DNA from: Desulfuromonas acetoxidans DSM 684
Lineage (GTDB): Bacteria > Desulfobacterota > Desulfuromonadia > Desulfuromonadales > Desulfuromonadaceae
DNA: 64,000 nucleotides
Direction: 5' to 3'
NCBI RefSeq assembly: GCF_000167355.1
Contig: NZ_AAEW02000013.1
Span: 51,267 to 115,266 of the forward strand
A model generated the notes under the pieces. The model ran no database searches, was not told where the DNA came from, and saw only the letters and a list, made by a program, of their open reading frames with translations. A program made the position numbers and the translations under genes. This document shows, one piece after another, positions 8,981 through 19,035 of the stretch (position 1 is the first letter of the stretch; each line of letters begins with the position of its first letter).

Positions 8981-10993
8981 CTAGGCTAACAGCGGTGCGA
9001 TAACCAGAGAAACAACACTCATCAGCTTGATAAGGATGTTCATGGCCGGGCCAGAAGTATCCTTGAACGGGTCGCCGACGGTGTCGCCGATAACCGCAGC
9101 AGAATGAGCTTCGCCACCTTTTTTCTCACCTTCAAGCTTACCGGATTCGATATACTTCTTGGCGTTATCCCAAGCACCGCCACCGTTGGACATCATCAGA
9201 GCGAGCAGGACACCAGCCAAAGTGGCACCGGCGAGCATACCACCAAGAGCTTCTTTACCCAGAACAAAGCCGATCAGTACCGGAGCAACAACAGCCACAA
9301 CACCAGGCAGAACCATCTCTCTCAAAGCAGCTTGAGCAGAGATATCGATGCACTTCTCAGGCTCCGGCTTAACGCCTTCCTTACCTTCAAGCAGGCCGGG
9401 AATTTCACGGAACTGGCGTCGAATTTCGTCAACCATTTGACCGGCAGCCCGACCAACACTGGTCATAGTCAGAGCACCAATGAAAAACGGAAGTGCGCCA
9501 CCAATCAGCAAACCAACAACCGTACGAGGCTGAATCAGGTTAATGGCCTCCAAACCAACCGTCGTTGCATAAGCGGAGAACAGTGCCAAGGCCGTCAGAG
9601 CAGCAGAACCAATGGCAAAACCTTTACCAACGGCAGCGGTCGTATTACCAATCGCATCCAGACCGTCGGTGATTTCACGAACATCAGGACCGAGACCGGC
9701 CATTTCCGAAATACCACCGGCGTTATCCGCGATGGGGCCGTACGCATCAACCGTCATGGTAACACCGACAGTTGCCAGCATACCAACGGCTGCGATACCG
9801 ATGCCGTAGAGACCGGCAAAGTAATTCGCAACCAAGATGCCTGCACAAATAATCAGGATCGGAGCAGCGCAGCTTTCCAGACCAACTGCCAGACCGGCAA
9901 TGATGTTGGTTGCCGGACCGGTCTTACTGGCTTCGGCAATACGACGAACCGGCGCTTCCGCAGTATAGTATTCGGTGATCAGACCAATGGCGATACCAGC
10001 CAAAGAACCACCAACCAGTGCCAGGAACACACCAAAGCTCAAGCCCATGATCAAAATAATGAACATGGAAGCGGCCAGGAACAACCCGGCAGCAACAAAG
10101 GTGGTCAAACGCAGAGCATCAGCAGGATCTTTCTCAGCAAAGCGCTTCATGGAGTAGATGCCAGCGGCAGAGAAGATCAGGCCAAAGGAGGCCAGCAGCA
10201 GAGGCAGCGCCATAGCGGCAGACTGAACATCAGGACCACCGAGTTTTTCAAGCAGTGCAGGGCTGGCAGCAGCGGCAATGGCGATGGTTGCAATGATGGA
10301 GCCGACATAAGATTCAAAAATGTCCGCACCCATACCAGCCGTATCACCAACGCAGTCACCAACGTTGTCGGCGATAACACCGGGGTTACGAGGATCGTCC
10401 TCGGGGATACCGGCTTCAACCTTACCTACCAGGTCAGCACCGACGTCAGCGGCCTTGGTGTAGATACCACCACCAACACGGGCAAACAGTGCAATGGATG
10501 AAGCACCCATGGCAAAACCGTTAATATAACGGGCACTCTCCGGATCGCCGCCGAAGAAACCATAGACAATGCCAACGCCAACCAAGCCAAGAGACGCGAC
10601 AGACAGTCCCATAACAGCACCACCGTTATAGGAAACTTCCAACGCCTTAGCCTGACCATGCAGTCGGGCCGCTTCCGTGGTACGAACATTGGCGCGCGTT
10701 GCGGCCTTCATACCGATGAAGCCACAAGTCATAGAGCACAGGGCGCCACCGAGAAATGCCATGGCGGTCTGAATGCCCATACCCGCCAAAATTAGCAGAA
10801 AAACTGCGGCAATGAATATCGCCAGAACACGATACTCACGACGCAAAAAAGCCATCGCACCATTATGGATAGAATCCGAAATGTCTGCCATGACTTCATT
10901 ACCTACAGGTTCAGCTTTTACTTTGTTGTACAACATGATCGCAGCTCCAAAGCCGACGATCCCTAGAATTACGGCAAAATATGCCATTGCCAA
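8981..10993 (-). CDS. hppA: Membrane-bound ion-translocating pyrophosphatase, K+-dependent type
   Basis: 670-residue integral membrane protein with about 16 membrane segments that couples pyrophosphate hydrolysis to pumping of H+ (or Na+). The substrate-binding signature [11 protein letters not shown] is at 183-193, followed by [19 protein letters not shown]. The motif GNTTAAVGK (449-457) has Ala where K+-independent enzymes have Lys, indicating the K+-stimulated class. H+ and Na+ pumps cannot be told apart here with confidence. A strong AAGGGGGAG ribosome site precedes the ATG. It sits alone between pth and ychF. Confidence 0.95.
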   Translation of the reverse strand: MAMAYFAVILGIVGFGAAIMLYNKVKAEPVGNEVMADISDSIHNGAMAFLRREYRVLAIFIAAVFLLILAGMGIQTAMAFLGGALCSMTCGFIGMKAATRANVRTTEAARLHGQAKALEVSYNGGAVMGLSVASLGLVGVGIVYGFFGGDPESARYINGFAMGASSIALFARVGGGIYTKAADVGADLVGKVEAGIPEDDPRNPGVIADNVGDCVGDTAGMGADIFESYVGSIIATIAIAAAASPALLEKLGGPDVQSAAMALPLLLASFGLIFSAAGIYSMKRFAEKDPADALRLTTFVAAGLFLAASMFIILIMGLSFGVFLALVGGSLAGIAIGLITEYYTAEAPVRRIAEASKTGPATNIIAGLAVGLESCAAPILIICAGILVANYFAGLYGIGIAAVGMLATVGVTMTVDAYGPIADNAGGISEMAGLGPDVREITDGLDAIGNTTAAVGKGFAIGSAALTALALFSAYATTVGLEAINLIQPRTVVGLLIGGALPFFIGALTMTSVGRAAGQMVDEIRRQFREIPGLLEGKEGVKPEPEKCIDISAQAALREMVLPGVVAVVAPVLIGFVLGKEALGGMLAGATLAGVLLALMMSNGGGAWDNAKKYIESGKLEGEKKGGEAHSAAVIGDTVGDPFKDTSGPAMNILIKLMSVVSLVIAPLLA

Positions 10994-11019
10994 TCTCCCC
11001 CTTACGTTGTGAATATTGT

Positions 11020-11595
11020 CTATGGGTTTAAAACATTGCGCCCATTGTAGTTACACATGGCCTTTTGAAGCCCCTGATCAATAATGGCTTCAACGATTTC
11101 AGCCGCATACATGAGCACCGTAGTTAACTGCTTCTTCTCACTTGCGGAAAAGGATTTCAGTACATAGGCTGCCACATCCGCACCAGCGGGTGGCCGATCC
11201 ACACCGACACGCACCCGGATATAATCACGTGTCGACAAGGCTTGATCAATGTGTCGTAAACCGTTATGTCCGCCGTGACCGCCGCCTTGTTTGATTCTGA
11301 CTTCACCAAAAGGCAGATCGATCTCGTCGTGTATCACGACCAAATCCCCCGATGTCACATCGAGGGATTTACATGCGGAGGCCACACTGGCACCGCTAAG
11401 GTTCATAAACGTCTGCGGTTGAAGCAGCATCACCTGCTGCCCACCGCACCGTCCAATACCATACAGGCCCTGATGACCTTTTTTCTTCAATGAGATCTGA
11501 TGGCGTGCAGCAAGCTGATCAACCACCATAAACCCGACATTATGCCGAGTTACCGCATAACGTTCGCCCGGATTTCCCAGCCCGGCAATAACCAT
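11020..11595 (-). CDS. pth: Peptidyl-tRNA hydrolase
   Basis: 191-residue enzyme that releases stalled peptides from peptidyl-tRNA. It has the N-terminal [18 protein letters not shown] with catalytic His18, FMNLSG and HDEIDLPFG. It begins five bases after rplY, forming the common prs-rplY-pth cluster. Confidence 0.96.
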   Translation of the reverse strand: MVIAGLGNPGERYAVTRHNVGFMVVDQLAARHQISLKKKGHQGLYGIGRCGGQQVMLLQPQTFMNLSGASVASACKSLDVTSGDLVVIHDEIDLPFGEVRIKQGGGHGGHNGLRHIDQALSTRDYIRVRVGVDRPPAGADVAAYVLKSFSASEKKQLTTVLMYAAEIVEAIIDQGLQKAMCNYNGRNVLNP

Positions 11596-11600
11596 CGGGA

Positions 11601-12224
11601 TTATTCTTCGCCCTCGGCGACCTCTTCAGTTTCTTCACCCTCTTCACCTTCAACGTCGTCAGACGGCTTATGACCGACAACAGTGATGACAGTAAAGTTA
11701 ACATCGTGAGGCAGTTCAACACCTTCAGGAGCCGTGACATCATCAATATGGACAACATCGCCGATCTCAAGTGCTTCAACGTCAATATCAATGTGACCGG
11801 GAACGTTGGCAGGCAGACAAACAACCTCAAGCTCCTTACGAATCACCTGCAGGTTACCACCTGCTTTCTCACCGGCGGACTTGCCAACAGCATTGACAGG
11901 AACCATGAACGAAAGCATTTTATTGCTATCAATCGCTTGGAAGTCAACGTGCGTGGCATCACGACGGATCGCATCCACTTGAATATCTTTAACGACTGCC
12001 AGCACACCGTCAAAGGGGCCGTCACCTTTCAGAGTCAGCAGGGTGTTCCAACCGGCCTCACCACTGATCGCCTCTTGCAGAGCCTTCGGCTCAACGTTAA
12101 CGGTGCAGGGTTCGATACCCGGGCCATATACAACGCCGGGAACCAGGCCGTTACGGCGGGCACTACGTGCGCCCCCTTTGCCTACCCGCTCACGCAGGGC
12201 AACATTTAATTCTGCTTGTGCCAT
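11601..12224 (-). CDS. rplY: Ribosomal protein L25 (Ctc/TL5 form)
   Basis: 207-residue 5S rRNA-binding protein. The N-terminal L25 domain (about 1-95) starts AELNVALRERVGKGGARSARR; the C-terminal beta domain (about 95-185) marks the long CTC form. The last 25 residues form a Glu-rich tail. It lies between prs and pth. Confidence 0.95.
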   Translation of the reverse strand: MAQAELNVALRERVGKGGARSARRNGLVPGVVYGPGIEPCTVNVEPKALQEAISGEAGWNTLLTLKGDGPFDGVLAVVKDIQVDAIRRDATHVDFQAIDSNKMLSFMVPVNAVGKSAGEKAGGNLQVIRKELEVVCLPANVPGHIDIDVEALEIGDVVHIDDVTAPEGVELPHDVNFTVITVVGHKPSDDVEGEEGEETEEVAEGEE

Positions 12225-12288
12225 GATTTTACTTCCTCCATATAAACAGCGTCGGCTTTGAGCCGTTCACGCCTTATTAATTGAACGT

Positions 12289-13227
12289 TTAAACAAACAA
12301 CGAACTAACCGAATCATCTGAATGAATTCGGCGGATCGCTTCTGCGAGCAATTTGGACACGGGCAACTGACGAAGATTGGAACATGTTTCGACCTTATCA
12401 GCACATGGGATGGTGTCGGATACAACAACCTCTTCAAGGCAACTGTTGCTGATTCGCTCCAGAGCGGGCCCCGACAGAACCGGATGGGTCGCATAGGCAT
12501 AAACCTGACGAGCCCCTTCCGCCTTCAGAGCTTCGGCAGCATGGCACAAGGTGCCAGCGGTGTCGATCATATCATCGACAATAACGCAAACCTGATCCTT
12601 GACATCACCGATAATGTGCATGACCTCTGACACATTGGGACCGCTACGACGTTTGTCGATAATGGCCAGACCAGCATCAAGACGTTTTGCAAAAGCACGC
12701 GCCCGCTCGGTCCCACCGGCATCAGGAGACACTACGACAACACGCTCTTTAAAACGGGATTGAACGTCTTCCAGCAACACCGGTGCGGCATACAGATGAT
12801 CAACAGGAATATCAAAGAAGCCCTGAATCTGACCAGCATGAAGATCCATGGTCAAAATACGGTCAATCCCCGTTGTCGAAAGCAAGTCAGCAACCAGCTT
12901 CCCTGTGATCGGCGTGCGCGGTGCGACCTTGCGGTCCTGACGGGCGTAGCCGAAATAAGGAATGACCGCCGTGATACTGGCGGCTGAAGCACGCTTCAAA
13001 GCATCCGCCATGATCAGTAATTCCATCAGGTTGTCATTGGACGGAGCACAGGTCGACTGAATCACATAGACATCGCGTCCACGGACATTCTCGCCGATTT
13101 CGACCATTATTTCGCCATCGGAAAAACTTTTGACATTGGCACTGCCCAGTGGCACCGACAGGTGGCCACAAATATCACGCGCCAAGGTCAGATTCGAATT
13201 ACCTGCAAAAACTTTGAATTTGTTCAC
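12289..13227 (-). CDS. prs: Ribose-phosphate pyrophosphokinase
   Basis: Makes PRPP from ribose-5-phosphate and ATP for nucleotide, His and Trp synthesis. GTG at 13227 is chosen because a CAGGA site precedes it and the protein then begins [12 protein letters not shown], the usual family start, giving 312 residues. ATP-site [10 protein letters not shown], the SPDAGG stretch and the PRPP loop [10 protein letters not shown] are all present. It heads prs-rplY-pth. Confidence 0.96.
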   Translation of the reverse strand: MNKFKVFAGNSNLTLARDICGHLSVPLGSANVKSFSDGEIMVEIGENVRGRDVYVIQSTCAPSNDNLMELLIMADALKRASAASITAVIPYFGYARQDRKVAPRTPITGKLVADLLSTTGIDRILTMDLHAGQIQGFFDIPVDHLYAAPVLLEDVQSRFKERVVVVSPDAGGTERARAFAKRLDAGLAIIDKRRSGPNVSEVMHIIGDVKDQVCVIVDDMIDTAGTLCHAAEALKAEGARQVYAYATHPVLSGPALERISNSCLEEVVVSDTIPCADKVETCSNLRQLPVSKLLAEAIRRIHSDDSVSSLFV

Positions 13228-13280
13228 GTCATATCCTGATGAAACGGCAAAACGACACACCGCCTGCAAGCAGGCGGTAC

Positions 13281-13345
13281 AAACAAAAAAAACCTCTCAA
13301 TGCATGGTGTGTTTGGGCAACCAAACTATCATCGTAAGAGGTTTT
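13281..13345 (-). terminator. Terminator downstream of tRNA-Gln
   Basis: Outer stem AAAACCTCT / AGAGGTTTT (13289-13297 with 13337-13345) encloses a smaller hairpin GTTTGG-GCAA-CCAAAC. On the minus strand the stem is followed by eight T residues. It lies five bases past the tRNA 3' end. A second, GC-rich hairpin (13259-13278, ACCGCCTG-CAAG-CAGGCGGT) follows before prs. Confidence 0.75.
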
Positions 13346-13349
13346 AAAG

Positions 13350-13424
13350 TGGCTGGGGCGCCAGGGATCGAACCTGGGAATGCCGGAATCAAAATCCGGT
13401 GCCTTACCGCTTGGCGACGCCCCA
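13350..13424 (-). tRNA. tRNA-Gln (anticodon TTG), CCA encoded
   Basis: 75-base tRNA. The acceptor stem TGGGGCG / CGCCCCA, anticodon stem CCGGA / TCCGG around loop TTTTGAT, and T-stem CCAGG / CCTGG with TTCGATC loop all pair perfectly. Anticodon TTG reads CAA and CAG for glutamine. Discriminator G and CCA are encoded. Confidence 0.97.
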
Positions 13425-13559
13425 TCATTGACTTTATAGGTTACGACTAGCGAGCCCATCATTTTTGACAATCTCTTCTGAGCGAGTCGTGGAGGCGTTA
13501 TACAACAAAGCTTGTGGGGTGTAAACAAAAAAATTGCCTGAAAGTCACTTTCTTAGTGT

Positions 13560-14408
13560 TTACAGTGGAGAAACCACTTCACACCACCAGCCGTGCTGAC
13601 AACGCAACTTTTCTGCAGCCTTATCCGCATTGTTCTTATTGGCAAAAACACCAAAAACCGTGGCACCACTGCCCGACATCAGAACCCCTTCGGCACCACA
13701 GCAAACCACATTTTTTTTCACCTCTTCAATCACGGGTTGGCTGGAGATCGCCACCCGTTCAAGATCATTGTGCAGCATCCGACACAGGTCCTGCCGACCT
13801 TCTATCCGCGCAACCGGCTCACAACAGCTGAAATCATCTTGGGTTAAACCCTGATAAACCGCAGCGGTTGAAACCGGCACCCCAGGATTGACCAGAAGTA
13901 ACACGTAATCCGCGGCCACACAAACCGGAGTCAATCGCTCCCCGACACCACGCGCCCAGACGGTGTCATCTTGTAGAAAAAACGGCACATCCGCCCCCAA
14001 CTGAAGGGCCAGCTCATGCAATTGAGGCAACGCCACCGGAGTACCGAGCATCCGGTTTAACGTCAGCAACACACCGGCAGCATCCGACGAGCCACCGCCG
14101 AGTCCGGCGGCCACGGGAATATTTTTGACCAGACGCAGATCGACACGCACGCTACGCTTGGCCTCTTCAAGAATCAGTCGACTAGCCCGAACAACAAGAT
14201 TATCTTCGCCATCAGCCAAGGGAACTTGATCACATACAAGTCCAATTCCCTCCCCTTCGGAAACCGTGATTGTCAGTTCATCATACAGAGAGACCTTCTG
14301 CATAATCATACACAGTTCGTGATACCCATCGTCACGACGTGCTTCAACATGCAAACACAAATTCACCTTTGCCGGGGCATAAACCGTCTGGCAATTCACT
14401 TTCATCAT
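13560..14408 (-). CDS. ispE: 4-diphosphocytidyl-2-C-methyl-D-erythritol kinase
   Basis: GHMP-family kinase of the non-mevalonate isoprenoid pathway; phosphorylates CDP-methylerythritol. The glycine-rich ATP loop VAAGLGGGSSDAAG is intact, and the N-terminus reads YAPAKVNLCLHVEARRDDGYHEL. The frame is open to 14471, but the ATG pair at 14408/14405 matches the family start and gives about 282 residues. It lies upstream of tRNA-Gln and prs, a common arrangement for ispE-prs. Confidence 0.95.
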   Translation of the reverse strand: MMKVNCQTVYAPAKVNLCLHVEARRDDGYHELCMIMQKVSLYDELTITVSEGEGIGLVCDQVPLADGEDNLVVRASRLILEEAKRSVRVDLRLVKNIPVAAGLGGGSSDAAGVLLTLNRMLGTPVALPQLHELALQLGADVPFFLQDDTVWARGVGERLTPVCVAADYVLLLVNPGVPVSTAAVYQGLTQDDFSCCEPVARIEGRQDLCRMLHNDLERVAISSQPVIEEVKKNVVCCGAEGVLMSGSGATVFGVFANKNNADKAAEKLRCQHGWWCEVVSPL

Positions 14409-14491
14409 CGTCACTATGGCCTTACTGTGGAGACATTCAGAGAATACTGGAAGAGTTGAGGTTTTAAACAAAACTCAAAGAGAAAAGAGCA

Positions 14492-15700
14492 TCAGGACTC
14501 CAAGCTGTCCATCACAGCCTGCGACCATTCAATCGATTCGATGTAAGCATCACGGACTCGATCTTCATCATAGCCACTTTCAATGACGGACGACCAATTG
14601 GCCTGTTCATAATCCTCAACACATTTCAGGGTCAGACCAATGTCTCCGGTACGGGTCAACAACGCAGCTTTCACCTCTTGGGCTAACGGTAGATTTTCGA
14701 GCACTTCTTCCATCGGAGAATCAAACATACTATCGAGAAGAGAAAACAATCCAACGGTAAAGAACATACCACGCCGTTCTGCATCATCATCGCGACACAA
14801 CAACTCGCACATCTTTCCGCGAATCAGTGCCATGGTCATCAACTCCTGCGGCTTATCATCAACACTGCCCATCGCCACAATGCAGGCCCAATTACGAATA
14901 TGGATCAGCCCTAAATAAACAATGGCCTGGCGAATGGATTTCACCTCAGAGAGCAGGCTGTAAAAGCTGGAATTGATCTGGCGCAGCAGCTTGACACACA
15001 GATTGACGTCTGTCTCGATAATCTCTTCGAGCTTGCCCAGGTCAATATCCGGACGTTGCAACTCCGTCATCAGGCGCAACATGGCCAGTCGCCCCGGCGG
15101 CAAACGGCGCCCGGAGACCACTTGAGGCCTGCTGAAAAAATAACCCTGGAAATAATCAAAGCCGAGCCGACGGCAGAATTGGTACTCCTCATTGGTCTCT
15201 ACTTTTTCGGCAAGCAGCTTAAGCTTTTTGATTCGGCGCAGTTTTTCAACCTGCTCGCGCACCTCATCCTGAGTTAATTCAAGCACGTCGATCTTGACAA
15301 TATCGGCCAGCTCAACCAGAGGTTCCAGACCATCATCAAGGACAAAATCATCCAGAGCAATCAGATGACCACTACGTGAAAGACTCTTCAGCGCCTCAAC
15401 AACACTCGCCTCAGCGGTTACCGTTTCGAGCACTTCGACCACCAACTGGTCTGTGCTAAACGGGACATCAGCGCCTTTAATCAGGGAACCGCGGGTAAAA
15501 TTGCAAAAGGCCTTGCGGGTACCAACCAGCCGATCCAGCCCCAACTCTGTCAGAGCATTGACCACCACCTCGGAGCTGGCTGCATCAAAATCGGTAATCA
15601 CGGCGCGATCAACAAAGCCGTGACGATACAGAAGCTCATAGGCATACACACGCATATGGCGATCAAAAATAGGTTGTCGGCCAATAAAAAAATCCTGCAT
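14492..15700 (-). CDS. EAL-HDOD signalling protein (YuxH-like, probably no phosphodiesterase activity)
   Basis: 402 residues. N-terminal EAL-type domain (about 1-200) opens FIGRQPIFDRHMRVYAYELLYR and ends GFDYFQGYFFSRP. The usual EAL triplet appears as EVLETV and several metal-binding acids of active c-di-GMP phosphodiesterases are not apparent. A HDOD domain follows (about 205-390, with DLGKLEEIIETDVNLCVKLL and IHIRNW). Such proteins are thought to act as signalling adaptors rather than enzymes. It is monocistronic as far as can be seen. Confidence 0.85.
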   Translation of the reverse strand: MQDFFIGRQPIFDRHMRVYAYELLYRHGFVDRAVITDFDAASSEVVVNALTELGLDRLVGTRKAFCNFTRGSLIKGADVPFSTDQLVVEVLETVTAEASVVEALKSLSRSGHLIALDDFVLDDGLEPLVELADIVKIDVLELTQDEVREQVEKLRRIKKLKLLAEKVETNEEYQFCRRLGFDYFQGYFFSRPQVVSGRRLPPGRLAMLRLMTELQRPDIDLGKLEEIIETDVNLCVKLLRQINSSFYSLLSEVKSIRQAIVYLGLIHIRNWACIVAMGSVDDKPQELMTMALIRGKMCELLCRDDDAERRGMFFTVGLFSLLDSMFDSPMEEVLENLPLAQEVKAALLTRTGDIGLTLKCVEDYEQANWSSVIESGYDEDRVRDAYIESIEWSQAVMDSLES

Positions 15701-15827
15701 AAATCCGCACCCTGTCCAGAAACGTTAAATTCCTTCCGTAGTGCAATAAGATAGCAAAAGTCAATCTGAACCACTACAAAGAAGTGCAGCCTTATTACAA
15801 AAGCTTCAAGATCTCCGCGGGTTAATC

Positions 15828-18245
15828 TCAGGAGCCAGAGTGGTTCTCCGTTGCCGCATCATTTTTTTTGGCAAACGCCATCAACGTTTCGACCATGGTC
15901 GTCAAACGCTGATCAACCCGCGCATTGACTGACCCCTCAGACCATTGACCATCGACAAACTCGCCGGCCGGAGTCCCGGTGAGAAGCTCAAGGCCTTCAT
16001 CAATAGTCGAAACAGCCCAAACATGAAACCGTCCGTCCCGACACGCAGCAACCACATCCCCATTGAGCATCAGGTTTTTGACATTTGCCCGCGGAATCAT
16101 TACCCCTTGCCGCCCGGTCAATCCGACAATATTGCACAGGGTGAAAAAGCCCTCGATTTTCTCGTTAACACCACCAATTGCCTGCACCTGACCATGCTGA
16201 TTGACCGATCCGGTTACAGCGATATCCTGACGCAACGACAACCCCGATAAAGACGATATCAGTGCATACAACTCGGTTGACGAAGCACTGTCGCCATCCA
16301 CCCCACCATAGGTTTGCTCAAAGCATAATGAGGCGGAGAACGTCAGAGGCTTATTTTGGCCAAATCGCTGGGCAAAAAATCCAGATAAAATCATCACACC
16401 TTTGTCATGAACAGCACCGGATTGTTTCACTTCCCGTTCAACCGCCACCACACCACCACGACCAATGCTGGTGGTTGCAGTAATCCGAGTCGGCAGACCG
16501 AATTGATAATCCCCCTGCATATAGACGGACAAACCGTTAATCTGACCGACCACCGCTCCAGCAAAATCTACCATGATAGTTCCTTCAACAATCAGACGGC
16601 GCAACTCATCTTCAATCCGATTATTTCGATAGCGTCGTGACTCCAGCGCCAGCAATACATGCTGCGCAGCAACCTTCTCACGCCCCTGCTGGTGGGCATA
16701 AAAACCAGCCTCTTTGATCAGATCAGCCAAATCAAGAAACTTGGACGACAATTTATTTTGATCTTCCGTCAACCGGGCAGCATGTTCTACCACCCGACTG
16801 ACCGCACCAGGTTCAAAATGCGGCAAATCATGATCACGGCACTGTACCGCAATAAATTGCGCATAACGGGTCACATTATCCCACGTATTGTCAATCGAGC
16901 TGTTGAAATCTGCACGAATTTTAAAAAATTTACCAAAATCCGGATCAAAATGGTGTAACAGATTATAGAGATGAGCATCACCAACCAGCACTATTTTTCC
17001 CGAAAACGGAATCGGGCCGGGTTTGAGCGAGGCCATTGAAATCAGACGTGCCTGCTCTGCAATATCCTCGATAACAACATCTCCCCGTCTTAAACAACGC
17101 TTTATCGCTTCGTAGGAGAAATAGTTCATCAACAGGTCACGACAATTCAGCACCAGATAACCACCATTGGCCCGATGCAGCGCCCCGGCCTTAATCATGG
17201 TAAAATCAGTCGTCGCATTACCCATGCGGAACACATGCTCAATGCGACCGAACAGATTAAAATAGGTCGGGTTATTTTCAAACACCACCGGAGCCCCCTC
17301 AAGTGCCTGATTGTCAATCAAGAGATTAACTTCAAAGCGGCTCCAGAAGCGCTCTGAAAGATCTTCACCTCCAGAAAAAATAAGTTGACGTTCCTTACGG
17401 GGACGAAATTCGCTGACGTTGTTGACAATATCCCTCCGACAGCGGTCAAGATGTTCAACGACCTCATCATAGTCCTGGTAGTGGTCCATGAGTTCGGCAA
17501 ACAGGTGGCTAGTCGTCATATCGACAATCTGCTCTTCCATCTTTGACACCGCCTGCTGAACCTCGGACTCAATTTCGCGCGTCTGAGCCAAGACCCCATT
17601 GAGAATCTTTTGCAGCTTCCCTCCCTTCTGGTCAATCTCCTTACGAGATTCCTCATCCAAGGCATCATATTCCGCCTGGGTCAGCGCTTCACCATCTTTT
17701 GCCGGCACCAACACCAAGCCACTGACACTGCGCTGAATCTCAAAGCCCTGCTCTGCAGCTTCCTGCTCAAGGTCCTCTAAAAGCTTTTTGCTTTTAAGCT
17801 GAAACTCTTCGGTGGTCTTTCCTTTATACTGTTCATATTCCTTACTTTTGAATAATTTGGGCAACTGCTCTGACAAGCGACGAATCAACTCAGCCATATC
17901 CTCCTGCAATTGCTTACCCAGACCATGCGGCACGCTGAAGGCCACAGGAGAGGCTCCCTGTTCAAGATCGTGAACATAACACCAATCATCCGGAACCGGC
18001 TCCCCCTTTGCCCGCTCTTCGAGGATCTGTCGAATCGCAGAGGTCCGCCCGGTTCCGGTTTGGCCGGTGATAAACAGATTGAACCCATCATTGGGCATAG
18101 CTAAACTCAACTCAATCGCCGCCATAGCACGCTCCTGACCGATGGGACCATCGAGGCCATTGAGTTGTTTTGTTGAGTCGAATTCAAACTGCTGATCGCA
18201 GCATAGCCATTTCAAATCATCGGCAGCCAACGGAGTGATTGACAT
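15828..18245 (-). CDS. Lon-related ATP-dependent serine protease (LonB-like, AAA_32 family)
   Basis: 805 residues. The N-terminal AAA module has GQTGTGRT (61-68), in which Arg replaces the usual Walker Lys, as I recall for this family. A long coiled region (about 115-290) is inserted, and a second ATPase part ends near 555. The C-terminal S16 peptidase has the catalytic dyad Ser653 (VDGDSASSTE) and Lys696 (NEKIEGF). It lacks the classical Lon N-terminal domain, and no membrane segment is seen. A strong GAGGAGG site precedes the ATG. Substrates are unknown. Confidence 0.88.
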   Translation of the reverse strand: MSITPLAADDLKWLCCDQQFEFDSTKQLNGLDGPIGQERAMAAIELSLAMPNDGFNLFITGQTGTGRTSAIRQILEERAKGEPVPDDWCYVHDLEQGASPVAFSVPHGLGKQLQEDMAELIRRLSEQLPKLFKSKEYEQYKGKTTEEFQLKSKKLLEDLEQEAAEQGFEIQRSVSGLVLVPAKDGEALTQAEYDALDEESRKEIDQKGGKLQKILNGVLAQTREIESEVQQAVSKMEEQIVDMTTSHLFAELMDHYQDYDEVVEHLDRCRRDIVNNVSEFRPRKERQLIFSGGEDLSERFWSRFEVNLLIDNQALEGAPVVFENNPTYFNLFGRIEHVFRMGNATTDFTMIKAGALHRANGGYLVLNCRDLLMNYFSYEAIKRCLRRGDVVIEDIAEQARLISMASLKPGPIPFSGKIVLVGDAHLYNLLHHFDPDFGKFFKIRADFNSSIDNTWDNVTRYAQFIAVQCRDHDLPHFEPGAVSRVVEHAARLTEDQNKLSSKFLDLADLIKEAGFYAHQQGREKVAAQHVLLALESRRYRNNRIEDELRRLIVEGTIMVDFAGAVVGQINGLSVYMQGDYQFGLPTRITATTSIGRGGVVAVEREVKQSGAVHDKGVMILSGFFAQRFGQNKPLTFSASLCFEQTYGGVDGDSASSTELYALISSLSGLSLRQDIAVTGSVNQHGQVQAIGGVNEKIEGFFTLCNIVGLTGRQGVMIPRANVKNLMLNGDVVAACRDGRFHVWAVSTIDEGLELLTGTPAGEFVDGQWSEGSVNARVDQRLTTMVETLMAFAKKNDAATENHSGS

Positions 18246-18340
18246 AGACGTCCTCCTCTGGGTAATGACGTGTTTTTGCGGTGGGTTAATTTAACGATAT
18301 CAGATCAGAGGGCGGGTTCAACCGGGTCGAATTCAGACAC

Positions 18341-18371
18341 AAAAAAAGTCGAGCGAAATGCTCGACTTTTT
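18341..18371. terminator. Bidirectional terminator after the zinc-ribbon gene
   Basis: Stem AAAGTCGAGC / GCTCGACTTT with loop GAAAT, flanked by A7 on the left and T5 on the right. It lies 24 bases past the stop of the minus-strand zinc-ribbon gene and upstream of the Lon-like gene. Confidence 0.88.
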
Positions 18372-18394
18372 CGGGTGTTACTATAAAAAAGGAA

Positions 18395-18550
18395 TTAACC
18401 AAGATAATGATTATGATTACGGGCTCGGTTGGCAACAATGGTTGAATCCAGCAATTCACCACAGCAGCTGCATTTCCACGCTTCAAAGGAACGGACAAAG
18501 TCAAAATACTTTTCGGAGTACATGCGGCCTTTACATTTTGGGCATTTCAT
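18395..18550 (-). CDS. Small zinc-ribbon protein, 51 residues
   Basis: Short frame beginning MKCPKCKGRMYSEKYF at an ATG with an AAGGGG site seven bases upstream. It has a CxxC pair (Cys3, Cys6) and a Cys cluster (Cys27, Cys29, Cys30) spaced as in a zinc ribbon, then a basic, His-rich tail (ARNHNHYLG). It ends 24 bases before a strong terminator, so it is a complete single-gene unit. I do not recognise a named family beyond the FmdB-like or rubredoxin-like class; function unknown. Start, ribosome site, terminator and zinc motif together make a real gene likely. Confidence 0.78.
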   Translation of the reverse strand: MKCPKCKGRMYSEKYFDFVRSFEAWKCSCCGELLDSTIVANRARNHNHYLG

Positions 18551-18953
18551 TGTGGTTCCCCTTTCGTAAATTTAATCTTCGTCATTGAAAACTTCATGTT
18601 TACGTTGTGGGAGTAAGTAACTACACAAACAATGCCAACTGGTTCAGTTCCATATCCACAAAGAAAAAAAACGACGATAGCTCAAGGAGTTAGAATGAAC
18701 ATTTTTCCCATTTCAGCACCTCACGATTCATTTACGACACATCCACAGAGCGACACCACTGAAAAACGTCATTAAAATGGCGCCTGGCCACCTCCTCACC
18801 TCGCTTCGCAAGGCATTGCAGCGAAATTCCTATCAGATATCGCATAGATCTGGACTTTTCAGTGCTCTTTCAGTCACGAAAGATCACAACTGAATCAGGG
18901 GTAAATCAGTCAGAATTCCGAGCCAGAGAGAGTCTTTCCAAGAAGAAAACAAA
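18551..18953. other. Non-coding gap between cimA and the zinc-ribbon gene
   Basis: About 400 bases without a supportable gene. The left part must hold the promoter of the zinc-ribbon gene. A nine-base inverted repeat, CACTGAAAA (18757-18765) and TTTTCAGTG (18856-18864), bounds a 108-base segment. Nothing else of note is seen. Confidence 0.6.
18757..18864. repeat. 108-base segment bounded by a nine-base inverted repeat
   Basis: CACTGAAAA and its exact inverse TTTTCAGTG flank about 90 bases with no open frame. No target-site duplication is visible beside the ends. It could be a small mobile or repetitive element, or chance. Confidence 0.22.
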
Positions 18954-18997
18954 AAGCCCACAGGAGTCGTCATTAAATTGACGGTCGCTGTGGGCTT
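18954..18997 (-). terminator. Terminator of the lysC-cimA operon
   Basis: Stem AAGCCCACAG / CTGTGGGCTT with an inner CGTCA / TGACG stem. On the minus strand it is followed by TTTTTGTTTTCTTCTT. It lies 39 bases past the cimA stop. Confidence 0.85.
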
Positions 18998-19035
18998 ATC
19001 GTCACAAATATGACGAAAAAGCAAGCGGTGGTGAG

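Noticed and set aside
9104..10501. 465-codon open frame on the plus strand opposite hppA
   Set aside because: Composition is Thr/Asn/Gly/Gln-rich with no family resemblance; it is the reverse shadow of the highly conserved pyrophosphatase.
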